A stretch of 64,000 nucleotides of DNA from Anaerolineae bacterium (lineage in GTDB: Bacteria > Chloroflexota > Anaerolineae > Aggregatilineales > Aggregatilineaceae): NCBI GenBank assembly GCA_016926875.1, contig JAFGNU010000093.1:1-64000 (forward strand), in the 5' to 3' direction. This document shows, piece by piece, positions 1-7,932 of the stretch. Position 1 is the first letter of the stretch. Each line of letters starts with the position of its first letter. A program made the translations under genes and the position numbers. Under the pieces are notes generated by a model. That model made no database searches and was not told the DNA's origin. It saw only the letters and a list, made by a program, of their open reading frames with translations.

Positions 1-666
1 ATCCCGCTGTGGTCGGGCGCGCTGAGCGACGAGCAGGTCGAACGAACGGTCGCGCTGCTGACCGATCCCGACCGCTACTGGCGCGCGCACGGCGTGGCAG
101 GCTGCCCGGCGACCGATCCGGACTTCGACGCGGCACACCGCAACGGCTGCGGCGGCGCGTGGCCGTTCTGGAACACGCTGATCGCCTGGGCGCTGATGGA
201 CCTGGACCGCAGCGCCGACGCCGCCGACCTGTTCGAACGCCTGTTGAACGCCCAGTTGCGCAGCCTGCGCGAAGAGCAAACCTTCCGCGCGTTTTACAAT
301 CCCGATACTGGCGAAGGGCTGGGCGATTCGGACGTGGTCAGCGGGGTGGTATCGCTGGCGTGGTTTGCACGTTTGTTTGGCGCGTATGTGCTCGGCCCAG
401 ACCGGGTGGCGCTCGGCGGACCGTTTGTATTTGAGGGCGCGGGCATGACCTGGACACAGCACGGCGTGCGCGTGCAGCGCGATCACGACGGCACGCAGAT
501 CACGTTCCCGACCGGGCATACGGTCGATCTGCCGCCCGATGCCGAACCGCAGGTAGTGCGCGATCCAAGCGCCAAAGCCGCGCCGCGCCAGAAACCCGCC
601 GCCAAACAGGCAGATGAGCCGCCGATCCCGTCGCCGTTTGATGGCCTGCTGCCGGATGAGGATTGA
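1..666 (+). CDS. C-terminal part of an (alpha/alpha)6-barrel glycosidase (GH63/trehalase-like), 5' end outside window
   Basis: The frame is open from base 1 to the TGA at 664-666, so the gene starts upstream of the window; 221 residues are visible. The visible part has the features of the last helices of an (alpha/alpha)6 glycosidase: a G-G-A-W-P-F-W-N segment near residue 53, an amphipathic helix with FERLLNAQLRSLRE, then YNPDTGEGLGDSDVVSG and a hydrophobic SLAWFARLFGAYVLG helix. This order resembles the C-terminal part of GH63, mannosylglycerate-hydrolase and trehalase-like enzymes. After that comes a short beta-rich tail and a charged Lys/Pro/Ala-rich end (residues about 175-221) that looks disordered. 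The neighbouring sugar-nucleotide enzyme fits a carbohydrate role. The exact family and substrate cannot be set without the catalytic half; an amylo-alpha-glucosidase relative is the main alternative. Confidence 0.6.
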   Translation: MPLWSGALSDEQVERTVALLTDPDRYWRAHGVAGCPATDPDFDAAHRNGCGGAWPFWNTLIAWALMDLDRSADAADLFERLLNAQLRSLREEQTFRAFYNPDTGEGLGDSDVVSGVVSLAWFARLFGAYVLGPDRVALGGPFVFEGAGMTWTQHGVRVQRDHDGTQITFPTGHTVDLPPDAEPQVVRDPSAKAAPRQKPAAKQADEPPIPSPFDGLLPDED

Positions 667-841
667 CGCAGGATAACCCGTAATCTTATGTTATAGCAGC
701 AGGGGCAGCGTGGACTGCCCTTGTTGTGTGTGAGTGGGTGGTGCGCTGTGCTGCACATCCCGTCAGGCGTGATTGGAATCCACCGGGCAGATCAAGTACA
801 ATTGCCAGCCTGATAGCGTGGTTACGTCAGGAAGGAGCGGG

Positions 842-2767
842 GTGTTGAAAATATTTGTTCCGGGGCGAATCTGCCTGCTGGGCGAGCATTCGGATTGGGC
901 CGGGGGCTACCGGCGCATCAATGCCGACATCGAAAAAGGCTACGCGCTGATCACCGGCACCAACCAGGGCATTTACGCCGAAGTCGAGCCGCACCCGACT
1001 TCGTTGGTGCTCAGTTCGGTCACGCCCGATGGGAAGCCGCACGGTCCCCATGAAATCCCGATGGAATCGGCGGCGCTGCTGGCAGAAGCCCAGTTGGGCG
1101 GCTTCTGGAGCTATATCGCCGGAGTCGCCTACCAGGTGTTGACGCACTACCATGTGCGCGGGCTGGTGATCAACAACTACAAGACGGACCTGCCCGTGAA
1201 AAAGGGCCTGTCGTCCAGCGCGGCGATCTCGGTGCTGACGGCGCGCGCCTTCAACCGCGTGTACGACCTGAAGATGACCACGCGCGGCGAAATGGAGATG
1301 GCCTACCAGGGCGAGATCACGACGCCGTCACGCTGCGGGCGCATGGACCAGGGCTGCGCGTTTGGCAATCGCCCGGTGCTGATGACCTTCGACGGCGAGC
1401 GGTTGGATACGACCGAACTGCCGGTCAATGGCGATCTGCACTTTGTGATCGTGGACCTGCACGCGCAAAAAGATACGCGCGAAATCCTGCTGCGCCTCAA
1501 CCGCTGCTACCCGATGGCCGAAACCGAGATCGAAGCGGGCGTGCAAAAGCTGCTCGGCCCGGTCAACAAGCGCATCCTGCACCAGGCGATTGAGACGCTC
1601 AAAACTGGGGACGGCGAACGGCTGGGCGCGCTGCTGGTCGAAGCGCAGGAGTTTTTCGACCGCTACGCGACCCCCGCCTGCCCGGAAGAACTGACCGCGC
1701 CTGTGCTGCACAAGGTGCTGGCCTATGAACCGCTGCAATCGCATATCTGGGGCGGCAAGGGCGTTGGCTCGCAGGGGGACGGTACGGCGCAGTTTTTGGC
1801 GCGCAGCGAAGCCGACCAGGACGCGGTGATCCAGATCATCGAGCGCGACCTGCACATGTCGTGCCTGAAGCTGACGCTCAGCGGTGGGCCGAAGGTGCGC
1901 AAGGCGTTGATTCCGGCGGCTGGTTTTGGTACGCGCCTGTTCCCGGCGTCCAAGGCGGCCAAAAAAGAGCTGTTCCCCATCGTGGATCGTGATGGCATCG
2001 CCAAACCGGCCATTCTGCTGATCGTGGAAGAAGCGCTCAGCGCCGGGCTGGACGAGGTGATCATCATCGTGCAGGAGCAGGACCTGCCCGCCTTCCAGTC
2101 GTTCTTTAATGTGCAGGTCACGGTCGAGAACTTTAATAAGCTGCCGCCGGATTTCCAGGAATACTCCAAGCGGCTGTTGGAGATCGGGCAGCGCGTGCGG
2201 TTTATCACCCAGGCGACACAGGAAGGCTTTGGGCACGCCGTCTACTGCGCGCGTGAACTCATCGGCGATGAACCGTTTTTACTGATGCTGGGCGATCATA
2301 TTTACCGCTCGGACGGCGATAAATCCTGCGCGATGCAGTTGGTCGAGGCGTTCGATACCTACGGCACCAGCGTCTTGGGCCTGCGATGCACGCCGGAAGA
2401 GAAGATCGCCAGCTTTGGCACGGCGACCGGCATCTGGCAAAAGCCGGGGCACCTGCTGACCGTGACCGAGTTTGTCGAAAAGCCGACGGTGGACTATGCG
2501 CGCACCAACCTGCGCGTGCCCGATCTGCCGGATGGCGAGTACCTGACCGTGTTTGGACAGTACATCATCAAACCGGAAATCTTTAATTACCTGGAAGAGC
2601 ACATCAATAACAACGTGCGCGAGCGCGGCGAGTTTCAGTTGACATCAGCGCTGGACCGGCTGCGGCGCGAAAGCGGCCTGTTGGGCGTGGTGATCGACGG
2701 GCAGCGCTTCGACATCGGCCAACCAGCCTTTTACCTGGAAACGCTGCGCGCGTTCAGCCAGGGGTAG
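842..2767 (+). CDS. Bifunctional GHMP sugar kinase - GalU-like nucleotidylyltransferase fusion
   Basis: A 641-residue fusion. Residues 1-350 are a GHMP kinase of the galactokinase type: PGRICLLGEHSDWAGG (7-22, substrate/N-terminal motif), KGLSSSAAIS (121-130, phosphate loop) and a Gly-rich third motif GGKGVGSQGDG (304-314). Residues 351-641 are a nucleotidylyltransferase like UTP-glucose-1-phosphate uridylyltransferase: ALIPAAGFGTRLFPASKAAK (355-374), KELFPIVD, LGDHIYRSD and FVEKP. Known chemistry of these families would make a sugar 1-phosphate from a free sugar and then an NDP-sugar from it, a salvage route in one chain. The start is set at GTG 842 (TTG 845 is equally possible) because AAGGAG lies just upstream at 832-837 and because homology begins at once; an upstream TTG at 773 would add a tail without motifs. 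The sugar is not determined: galactose and glucuronate are guesses. The order is the reverse of fucokinase/GDP-fucose pyrophosphorylase. Confidence 0.85.
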   Translation: MLKIFVPGRICLLGEHSDWAGGYRRINADIEKGYALITGTNQGIYAEVEPHPTSLVLSSVTPDGKPHGPHEIPMESAALLAEAQLGGFWSYIAGVAYQVLTHYHVRGLVINNYKTDLPVKKGLSSSAAISVLTARAFNRVYDLKMTTRGEMEMAYQGEITTPSRCGRMDQGCAFGNRPVLMTFDGERLDTTELPVNGDLHFVIVDLHAQKDTREILLRLNRCYPMAETEIEAGVQKLLGPVNKRILHQAIETLKTGDGERLGALLVEAQEFFDRYATPACPEELTAPVLHKVLAYEPLQSHIWGGKGVGSQGDGTAQFLARSEADQDAVIQIIERDLHMSCLKLTLSGGPKVRKALIPAAGFGTRLFPASKAAKKELFPIVDRDGIAKPAILLIVEEALSAGLDEVIIIVQEQDLPAFQSFFNVQVTVENFNKLPPDFQEYSKRLLEIGQRVRFITQATQEGFGHAVYCARELIGDEPFLLMLGDHIYRSDGDKSCAMQLVEAFDTYGTSVLGLRCTPEEKIASFGTATGIWQKPGHLLTVTEFVEKPTVDYARTNLRVPDLPDGEYLTVFGQYIIKPEIFNYLEEHINNNVRERGEFQLTSALDRLRRESGLLGVVIDGQRFDIGQPAFYLETLRAFSQG

Positions 2768-2780
2768 GGGCCGTGTGGTG

Positions 2781-2930
2781 TTGGCCTCACCCCTCATCCC
2801 CCAACCCCTTCTCCCCTCTCCAGCAGAGCTATAGAGGGGAAAAGGGGAGCCGCGCGGCGGGATAACGGCGTGCGCGGTTTTGCTCCCCCTCGCCATTTCG
2901 AATGGAGAGAGGGCCGGGGGGTGAGGCCAA
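2781..2930. repeat. 150-bp dispersed element with inverted ends, copy 1 (MITE-like)
   Basis: The element begins TTGGCCTCACCCC (2781-2793) and ends with the exact reverse complement GGGGTGAGGCCAA (2918-2930). Inside are TTCTCCCCTCTCCAGC, GAGCTATAGAGGGGAAA and CTCCCCCTCGCCATTTCG. The same element, slightly shorter, is at 47431-47571. It has no coding capacity. Two copies with conserved terminal inverted repeats suggest a non-autonomous mobile element or a REP-like family. Confidence 0.85.
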
Positions 2931-2962
2931 TTTGTAACCGGTCAACAGCCCAAACCGGTATG

Positions 2963-3039
2963 CATTGGCGGAGTTATCGCCGGGATTGTGTAGGGGCAGA
3001 GCTTGCTCTGCTCAGGGCGATCCACCGGGTCGCCCCTGC
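2963..3039. repeat. GTAGGGGC modular palindrome, extended form
   Basis: Three small hairpins in a row: GGCGgagttatCGCC with flanks (from 2963), GCAGAGCTTGCTCTGC after GTAGGGGC (2990-), and GCGATCCACCGGGTCGC near the right end. The nearly identical three-part arrangement is at 28252-28326, including the shared CATTGGCGGA leader. With the 150-bp element before it, it fills the 326-bp gap between the fusion gene and the histidine kinase. Confidence 0.8.
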
Positions 3040-3093
3040 GAAAAACCGGCTGTTTACCCTGCCGGACGGCGCTAATCAGAATCGGGTCATGGT

Positions 3094-4110
3094 GTGAATT
3101 TTCGCGACCGCGACTTTCAGCTTAATTTCCTGTTCCAGACTGCCGCCGAAGGGATTCTCCTGGCCGACGCGGGCGGGTTCCTGACGCGCATCAACCCGGC
3201 GGCGGCGGCGTTATTGGCCCTGGTGCGGGATGACGTGCTTGAGCGGCCCGCAGCCGAGGTATTCAAACGCTGCCCGGCGCTGGTTCATTTGCTGACCGAA
3301 GCAGGCGATCAACAGTCCGAGGTGCCGCTGCCACATAAGCGCGTGGCAACCGGCGTCGGCATGGACCGGCCCGGCGGCGGTCGGATTGTGCTGCTGCACG
3401 ATGTAACCGAGCGCGCGGCGATTGATTCCCGGCGCGAGGCGCTGATCCGCTCGGTGGCGCACGATCTGCGCAATCCGCTGAATGCGCTGCTTGGTTACGC
3501 CGACCTGGTGGCCGAGTTTGGCGATCTGACCCCGGAGCAGGACAAATACCTGGACCGCATCTGCCAGACGGTCGATAAGCTCACCGACCTGTCGGAGCGG
3601 CTGGTTGACCTGGCCTGGATCGAGGCAGGCATGGCGCTTGATCACAAGCCGGTTGAACTGGCGCACCTGATCCGCGAAGCGATTGACGATCTCACGCCGG
3701 AAGCCCGCGAGCGCGGCGTGACCCTGGTGATCAGCAGCCAGGCCCCGATCCCGACCGTGATGGGCGACCCGCGCCTGCTCAAATGTATGATCACCTGTTT
3801 GCTGGAAAACGGCGTGCGCTATTCCTACCCGAAATCAAACGTGGCGATCCATGCCTGGCAGGAAGGCCCCCAGATGTACTGTTCGGTCGGCGACCAGGGG
3901 ATCGGCATCAGCCAGACCGATCTTGAAAATGTCTGGGACCGGTTGTGGCGCTCGGATGATGAGCGCGTGCGCCGTGTGCCCGGCGGCGGCATCGGCTTGA
4001 CGTTTGTGCGGGCGATTGCGGCGCGGCACGGCGGCGAAGTCTGGATCGAGAGTGCGCTTGATGTTGGCACCACCGTGACCTTTATGCTGCCCCTGGCCGA
4101 AGGCTGGTGA
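3094..4110 (+). CDS. PAS-domain sensor histidine kinase, no membrane segment
   Basis: A 338-residue two-component sensor kinase. A PAS domain fills residues about 13-105 (FQTAAEGILLADAGGFLTRI... ending in LHDVTERAA). The dimerisation/phosphoacceptor helix has SVAHDLRNPLNALLGY with His123 as the expected phosphorylation site. The ATPase domain shows an N box (LLENGVRYS), a G1 box (VGDQGIGIS) and a G2 box (GGGIGLTFVRAIA). No transmembrane segment is seen, so it should sense a cytoplasmic signal. No response regulator is nearby, so it is an orphan here. The GTG start at 3094 is the only sensible one: the ATG at 3089 runs into TGA at once. It ends 4 bp before a GNAT gene, suggesting co-transcription. 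Confidence 0.9.
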   Translation: MNFRDRDFQLNFLFQTAAEGILLADAGGFLTRINPAAAALLALVRDDVLERPAAEVFKRCPALVHLLTEAGDQQSEVPLPHKRVATGVGMDRPGGGRIVLLHDVTERAAIDSRREALIRSVAHDLRNPLNALLGYADLVAEFGDLTPEQDKYLDRICQTVDKLTDLSERLVDLAWIEAGMALDHKPVELAHLIREAIDDLTPEARERGVTLVISSQAPIPTVMGDPRLLKCMITCLLENGVRYSYPKSNVAIHAWQEGPQMYCSVGDQGIGISQTDLENVWDRLWRSDDERVRRVPGGGIGLTFVRAIAARHGGEVWIESALDVGTTVTFMLPLAEGW

Positions 4111-4114
4111 GGCA

Positions 4115-4906
4115 ATGCCTGATCCCTATCTGGCGGCGGCGCTGGCCTGCGCCAATCTGTTTTATGATCGCATGTTCCGCGACTGGCCCGAAGCTGTTAC
4201 GCGGCTATCCGGCGCGTGTACGCTGAGCTTCAGCGGCGATACCCGGCTGACCGGCGCGAATCACCTGTGGCCGCATACGCCTGATGCTATCACCAAGAAG
4301 ACGCTGGATGAAGCCCGGCGTTTTTTTGAACTATTCCAGGCAGCGTGGAGCGTGATCTATACCGATACCTTCCTGCCCGGAACCGATGCACTCCTCCGGC
4401 AGCACGGGTATTATGTGCGCTGGTCGTCCCCGCTGATGGTATTGGACAGGCCGCCGCGCCCGGTGCCCGGCAACCCCCATGTGAACGTGATCCGGGCTGG
4501 CACGGCGCAGCATATCAAGGCTGTAGCGCTGGTGCTGGCCGAGGCGTTCGCTATCAGTGAGAGCATCAACCGGCGCGTGGCGCGCGTTGAGCACCTGGCC
4601 GATCCCGGCATATTGCACTACCTGATCTATGATGCGGGCGACCCGGCTGCCTGCGCAACCGTTGTGCTGGATGGGGAGATGGCAGGCATCTGGAATGTCG
4701 GCACGCGCTACCAGTTCCGGCGGCAGCGCTACGCGACGACGATCATGCACGCGCTGCTAAGCGATCTGCGCGCGCGCGGCGTCACGGTCACGATGCTGAT
4801 GGCGTCGGACGCTGGCAGGCCGCTGTATGAACGGTTGGGCTACCGCCAGATCGGCCTGACGACGTATGCCGGGCCGCTCAATCTCACCCGGTTGCAGATG
4901 CGGTAG
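4115..4906 (+). CDS. GNAT-family N-acetyltransferase
   Basis: A 263-residue protein. The C-terminal half looks like a GNAT fold: AGIWNVGTRYQFRRQRYATTIMHALLSDLRARG corresponds to strand beta4, the acetyl-CoA pyrophosphate loop (here RYQFRRQRYA instead of the usual R/Q-x-x-G-x-G/A) and helix alpha3; PLYERLGYRQIG is the typical end motif. The N-terminal half (about 130 residues) is a helical region with no clear motif. It lies 4 bp behind the histidine kinase and is probably translated from the same mRNA. The substrate is unknown. The deviating acetyl-CoA loop makes full activity less certain. Confidence 0.7.
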   Translation: MPDPYLAAALACANLFYDRMFRDWPEAVTRLSGACTLSFSGDTRLTGANHLWPHTPDAITKKTLDEARRFFELFQAAWSVIYTDTFLPGTDALLRQHGYYVRWSSPLMVLDRPPRPVPGNPHVNVIRAGTAQHIKAVALVLAEAFAISESINRRVARVEHLADPGILHYLIYDAGDPAACATVVLDGEMAGIWNVGTRYQFRRQRYATTIMHALLSDLRARGVTVTMLMASDAGRPLYERLGYRQIGLTTYAGPLNLTRLQMR

Positions 4907-4955
4907 CGGGCGCCGGGCGGCGGTCAGATAGAAGGGTACATGGCAGCGTGATCAT

Positions 4956-4984
4956 GTAGGGGCGACTCGGTGAGTCGCCCTTAC
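4956..4984. repeat. GTAGGGGC palindrome, single hairpin
   Basis: GTAGGGGCGACTCGGTGAGTCGCCC followed by TTAC makes one hairpin (GGGCGACTC/GAGTCGCCC). It sits between two convergent genes (4906 plus, 5022 minus) and is followed by a run of A. It belongs to the same family as the other GTAGGGGC elements and may also stop transcription. Confidence 0.75.
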
Positions 4985-5021
4985 AAAAAACAGTCCTAAA
5001 ACGACCATAAACGGGTGGCGG

Positions 5022-5528
5022 TCAGGCGCCCGGTTCCGCGCGTAAAAAGTAATCCCGGTTGCTCCACGTGCAGATCAGCCCGATCAGGCCAATGGACCCG
5101 GCGAGCACCAGGAAAAAGATCGCGATGCCGCGCCAATGCGTCCAGTCGCCCACGTCCCACACCTTGATCCCGTAGCGCTGGAAAAAGAAAAACAGCCCCG
5201 CGTACAGCAAAATCGTGAACTCGGCAGTTGCGCCCAGCAGGCCGATCCAATGCTTGCGCAGGATGCCGAGCGCGGCCAGCAGCAGCGCGGGCGTTTGCAG
5301 GAGCAGGTCGGCTACGGCCACACCCCATTCGACCGGCACAAGTGACTGTTCGAGCGCGTCCTTGCTGTCGGGATCGTCTTCTTGCAGGCCGATGTCCAGC
5401 GCCGTATCCCACGACGCGACCGAGATCAACTGGCCGATGATGCCGAGAAACAGCAGAACGATCAGCAGCGCCCATACGATCCAGATGCCCAGCGGGTAGC
5501 GCCCGGTTGGCCGGGTTAAGATATTCAT
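5022..5528 (-). CDS. Small four-helix integral membrane protein, unknown function
   Basis: 168 residues. Hydrophobic segments are visible at about 14-38 (IWIVWALLIVLLFLGIIGQL), 68-90, 95-118 (TAEFTILLYAGLFFFF) and 133-155 (IAIFFLVLAGSIGLIGLI). An acidic loop (LQEDDPDSKDALEQS) lies between the first two. Nothing catalytic is seen and I do not recognise the family. A good Shine-Dalgarno, GGAGG at 5538-5534 on the minus strand, is placed 5 bp before the ATG, so the start is firm. It stands alone, divergent from the homoserine-kinase-like gene. Confidence 0.75.
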   Translation of the reverse strand: MNILTRPTGRYPLGIWIVWALLIVLLFLGIIGQLISVASWDTALDIGLQEDDPDSKDALEQSLVPVEWGVAVADLLLQTPALLLAALGILRKHWIGLLGATAEFTILLYAGLFFFFQRYGIKVWDVGDWTHWRGIAIFFLVLAGSIGLIGLICTWSNRDYFLRAEPGA

Positions 5529-5721
5529 TGCCGCCTCCTTTTAATTATATGGTTAGTCATTATATATCAGGCCGGACAAGGACAATAGCTCCCGGCGGCG
5601 GGATGGATACGCTTCTGGTCCGGGTCAGCGCTTGCAATTCGCCGCCGCCGCCACTAACATACAGGCATACGCGCCACGCCCGGTCCCGGCCCGGCTTGTA
5701 CTGAATCAGGCGGCAGCCACC

Positions 5722-6630
5722 ATGCACAAAGTAAACGTAACGATTCCAGCAGTCAGCACCAACGTTGGCCCCGGCTATGATGTCCTGGGGCTGGCGCTCA
5801 ACTTGCGTAACGTGATCGAGATGCACCTGACCCGCGATGATCACCTCTCGGTAGAAGTGCGCGGTGAAGGGGCGGGCGTGCTGCCGGACAATTTCTACAA
5901 CCCGGTCATGACCGCCGCGATCCGGCTGTTTCAACTCCTGGAACAGGCGCCTGCCGGGCTGCATGTCACCTGCACCAACTACATCCCGCTGGATGTGGGC
6001 CTCAGCGCGCGCGTTTCGTTGATCGTGGGCGGGTTGGTCGGCGCGAACAACCTGCTGGGCAGCCCGTTTCGCCACGAAGACCTGATCGGACTGGCGGTTG
6101 AGCTGGCCGGGCAGCCGGAATCGGTGGCAACGGCGATGCGCGGCGGGTTGGGCATTTGCAGCACCGGGCCGGACGGCGTGTTCTACCGCGCGATTGAGGT
6201 GGTGCCGATGCGCGTGGTGGTGGCGCTGCCGGACCTGCCAAACTACGAACCCCGGCTGCGCGATGACCTGCCGGGACAGGTGCCGATGGCCGACGCGGTG
6301 CATAACATCGGGCACACGGCGCTGCTGATCGAGGCGCTGCGAAACGGTGATTTTAACCTGCTGGCGCGCGCGGTGGACGACCGGCTGCACGAACCGGCCC
6401 GGCGCGGGTTCATCCCCGGTTATGCAGGCGTGGTCGAGGCGGCCAGGGATGCGGGCGCAGTGGCCGTGACGCTGTGCGGCGCCGGTCCGGCGATCATGGC
6501 GTTTGCCAACTACAACCACCAGCAGATCGAAGCGGCCATCCTGGGCGCGTTTGAATCCGCCGGGGTGGCAGCGCGGACGTGGTCGCTGGGCGTGGATACG
6601 CAGGGCGTGGTGATCAGCGTGGTGGAGTGA
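5722..6630 (+). CDS. Homoserine-kinase-like GHMP protein with altered ATP loop
   Basis: 302 residues, the usual length for homoserine kinase (ThrB). Motif 1 is present (STNVGPGYDVLGLALNL, 12-28), as are the middle region ESVATAMRGGLG and the C-terminal motif VTLCGAGPAIMAF. The phosphate-binding motif, normally P-x3-GLGSSAA, reads IPLDVGLSARVS (88-99): the Gly-Ser-Ser is replaced by Ser-Ala-Arg with no insertion or deletion, and the following LIVGGLVGANNLLG aligns again. By family knowledge this loop holds the ATP phosphates, so kinase activity is doubtful; a divergent or regulatory relative is possible. The ATG at 5722 is chosen because homology starts there. No other threonine-pathway genes are near. 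Confidence 0.75.
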   Translation: MHKVNVTIPAVSTNVGPGYDVLGLALNLRNVIEMHLTRDDHLSVEVRGEGAGVLPDNFYNPVMTAAIRLFQLLEQAPAGLHVTCTNYIPLDVGLSARVSLIVGGLVGANNLLGSPFRHEDLIGLAVELAGQPESVATAMRGGLGICSTGPDGVFYRAIEVVPMRVVVALPDLPNYEPRLRDDLPGQVPMADAVHNIGHTALLIEALRNGDFNLLARAVDDRLHEPARRGFIPGYAGVVEAARDAGAVAVTLCGAGPAIMAFANYNHQQIEAAILGAFESAGVAARTWSLGVDTQGVVISVVE

Positions 6631-6701
6631 TCGCCAATCCGCATAGGGAGCCAACTCGCATGATACCCGGATTCCTTTGAAACCGGCAGCGCGTCCTGCA
6701 C

Positions 6702-7883
6702 GTGTTTGTGCTGGCGCTGCTGCTGATCGAATTCCTCGACGAGTTTATCTTCGGCGCGAGCGAGGCGGCCTGGCCGCTGATTCGCTCCGACCTGTCGCTG
6801 TCCTACGTGCAGATCGGGTTATTGCTGGGCGTGCCTGGGCTGGTCAGCAGCCTGGTCGAGCCGGTGATGGGCATCCTGGCCGATGTCTGGCGGCGGCGCG
6901 TCTTGATCCTGGGCGGCGGGATGGTCTTTGGGCTGGCGCTGCTGCTGATCGCGCTCAGCCCTGGTTTTTGGCTGCTGCTGATCGCGTTCATCCTGTTTTA
7001 CCCGGCGTCGGGTGCATTCGTCAGCCTGTCGCAAACTGCGCTGATGGACGCCTACCCAGACCGCCACGAGCAGAATATGGCCCGCTGGACCTTCGCCGGA
7101 TCGGTGGGCGTGGTGGCCGGACCGCTGGCCCTGGGCGCGGCGGCTTTGCTGGGGATCGGCTGGCGGGGGTTGTTCCTGGGCTTTGCGGCGTTGGCGGTGA
7201 CGCTGCTGGCCGGGGTGTGGCGGCTGCCGCTGGATAGAACGGCCCCGGCGGTGAGTGACGATCCCGGCAGTGATCCCGGCCCAACCGATCCCCCGCTCAC
7301 GTTTAAGGCCGGGCTGATCAACGCGCTGCGGGCGCTGCGGCGGCGGGACGTGGTACGCTGGCTGGTCGTGCTGCAAGGCGGCGACCTGATGCTGGACGTG
7401 CTGTACAGCTTCCTGGCGCTGTATTTTGTGGACGTGGTCGGCATCAGCGTCCAGGGGGCCGGGCTGGCGGTGGCAATCTGGACGGGCGTCGGGCTGGCGG
7501 GCGACCTGCTGATCATCCCGCTGCTGGAGCGCGTGGACGGGCTGGTCTACCTGCGGCGCAGCGCCGCGCTGCTGCTGGTGCTGTTTCCCGCGTTTTTGCT
7601 GGTCCCGGCGGTGGCGGCCAAGCTGGTCCTGCTCGCGGCGTTGGGCTTGCTGAATGCGGGCTGGTATGCTATCCCCAAAGCGCACCTGTATTCGTCCATG
7701 CCGGGCCAGAGCGGGACCGCGCTGGCCGTGTATAACGCTGGCGGGCTGGTCGGCAGTTTGATCCCGCTGGCGCTGGGCATCATCGCCCACCAGTTCGATC
7801 TGCGCGTCTCGATGTGGCTGCTGCTGGTTGGGCCGCTGGTGATGCTGATCGGCATCCCACGCCGGGCGGCTGATCTGCTATAA
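6702..7883 (+). CDS. Major facilitator superfamily transporter
   Basis: 393 residues with about 11-12 hydrophobic segments. The loop between segments 2 and 3 reads GILADVWRRR, the typical MFS signature (G-x-L-a-D-r-x-G-r-R type). A hydrophilic stretch about residues 180-205 (DDPGSDPGPTDPP) separates the two six-helix halves. The frame starts at GTG 6702 with no ribosome site of its own. A better start is ATG 6660, which has GGGAG nine bases upstream, but its frame meets TGA at 6678-6680 before continuing into the first helix as NRQRVLHVFVLALL. The 5' end may therefore carry a nonsense change, a sequence error or a recoded codon. The substrate is unknown; export of a small molecule is typical. 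Confidence 0.8.
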   Translation: MFVLALLLIEFLDEFIFGASEAAWPLIRSDLSLSYVQIGLLLGVPGLVSSLVEPVMGILADVWRRRVLILGGGMVFGLALLLIALSPGFWLLLIAFILFYPASGAFVSLSQTALMDAYPDRHEQNMARWTFAGSVGVVAGPLALGAAALLGIGWRGLFLGFAALAVTLLAGVWRLPLDRTAPAVSDDPGSDPGPTDPPLTFKAGLINALRALRRRDVVRWLVVLQGGDLMLDVLYSFLALYFVDVVGISVQGAGLAVAIWTGVGLAGDLLIIPLLERVDGLVYLRRSAALLLVLFPAFLLVPAVAAKLVLLAALGLLNAGWYAIPKAHLYSSMPGQSGTALAVYNAGGLVGSLIPLALGIIAHQFDLRVSMWLLLVGPLVMLIGIPRRAADLL

Positions 7884-7932
7884 TGACGCCGGTCAACCGT
7901 AATCGCTGGCCTGAATTTGAGGAGGGCTGCGT

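Noticed and set aside
1328-2236. Long minus-strand frame opposite the kinase/nucleotidylyltransferase gene
   Set aside because: Antisense shadow of a high-GC gene: Gln/Arg/His-rich with no motif, while the plus strand has clear family motifs.
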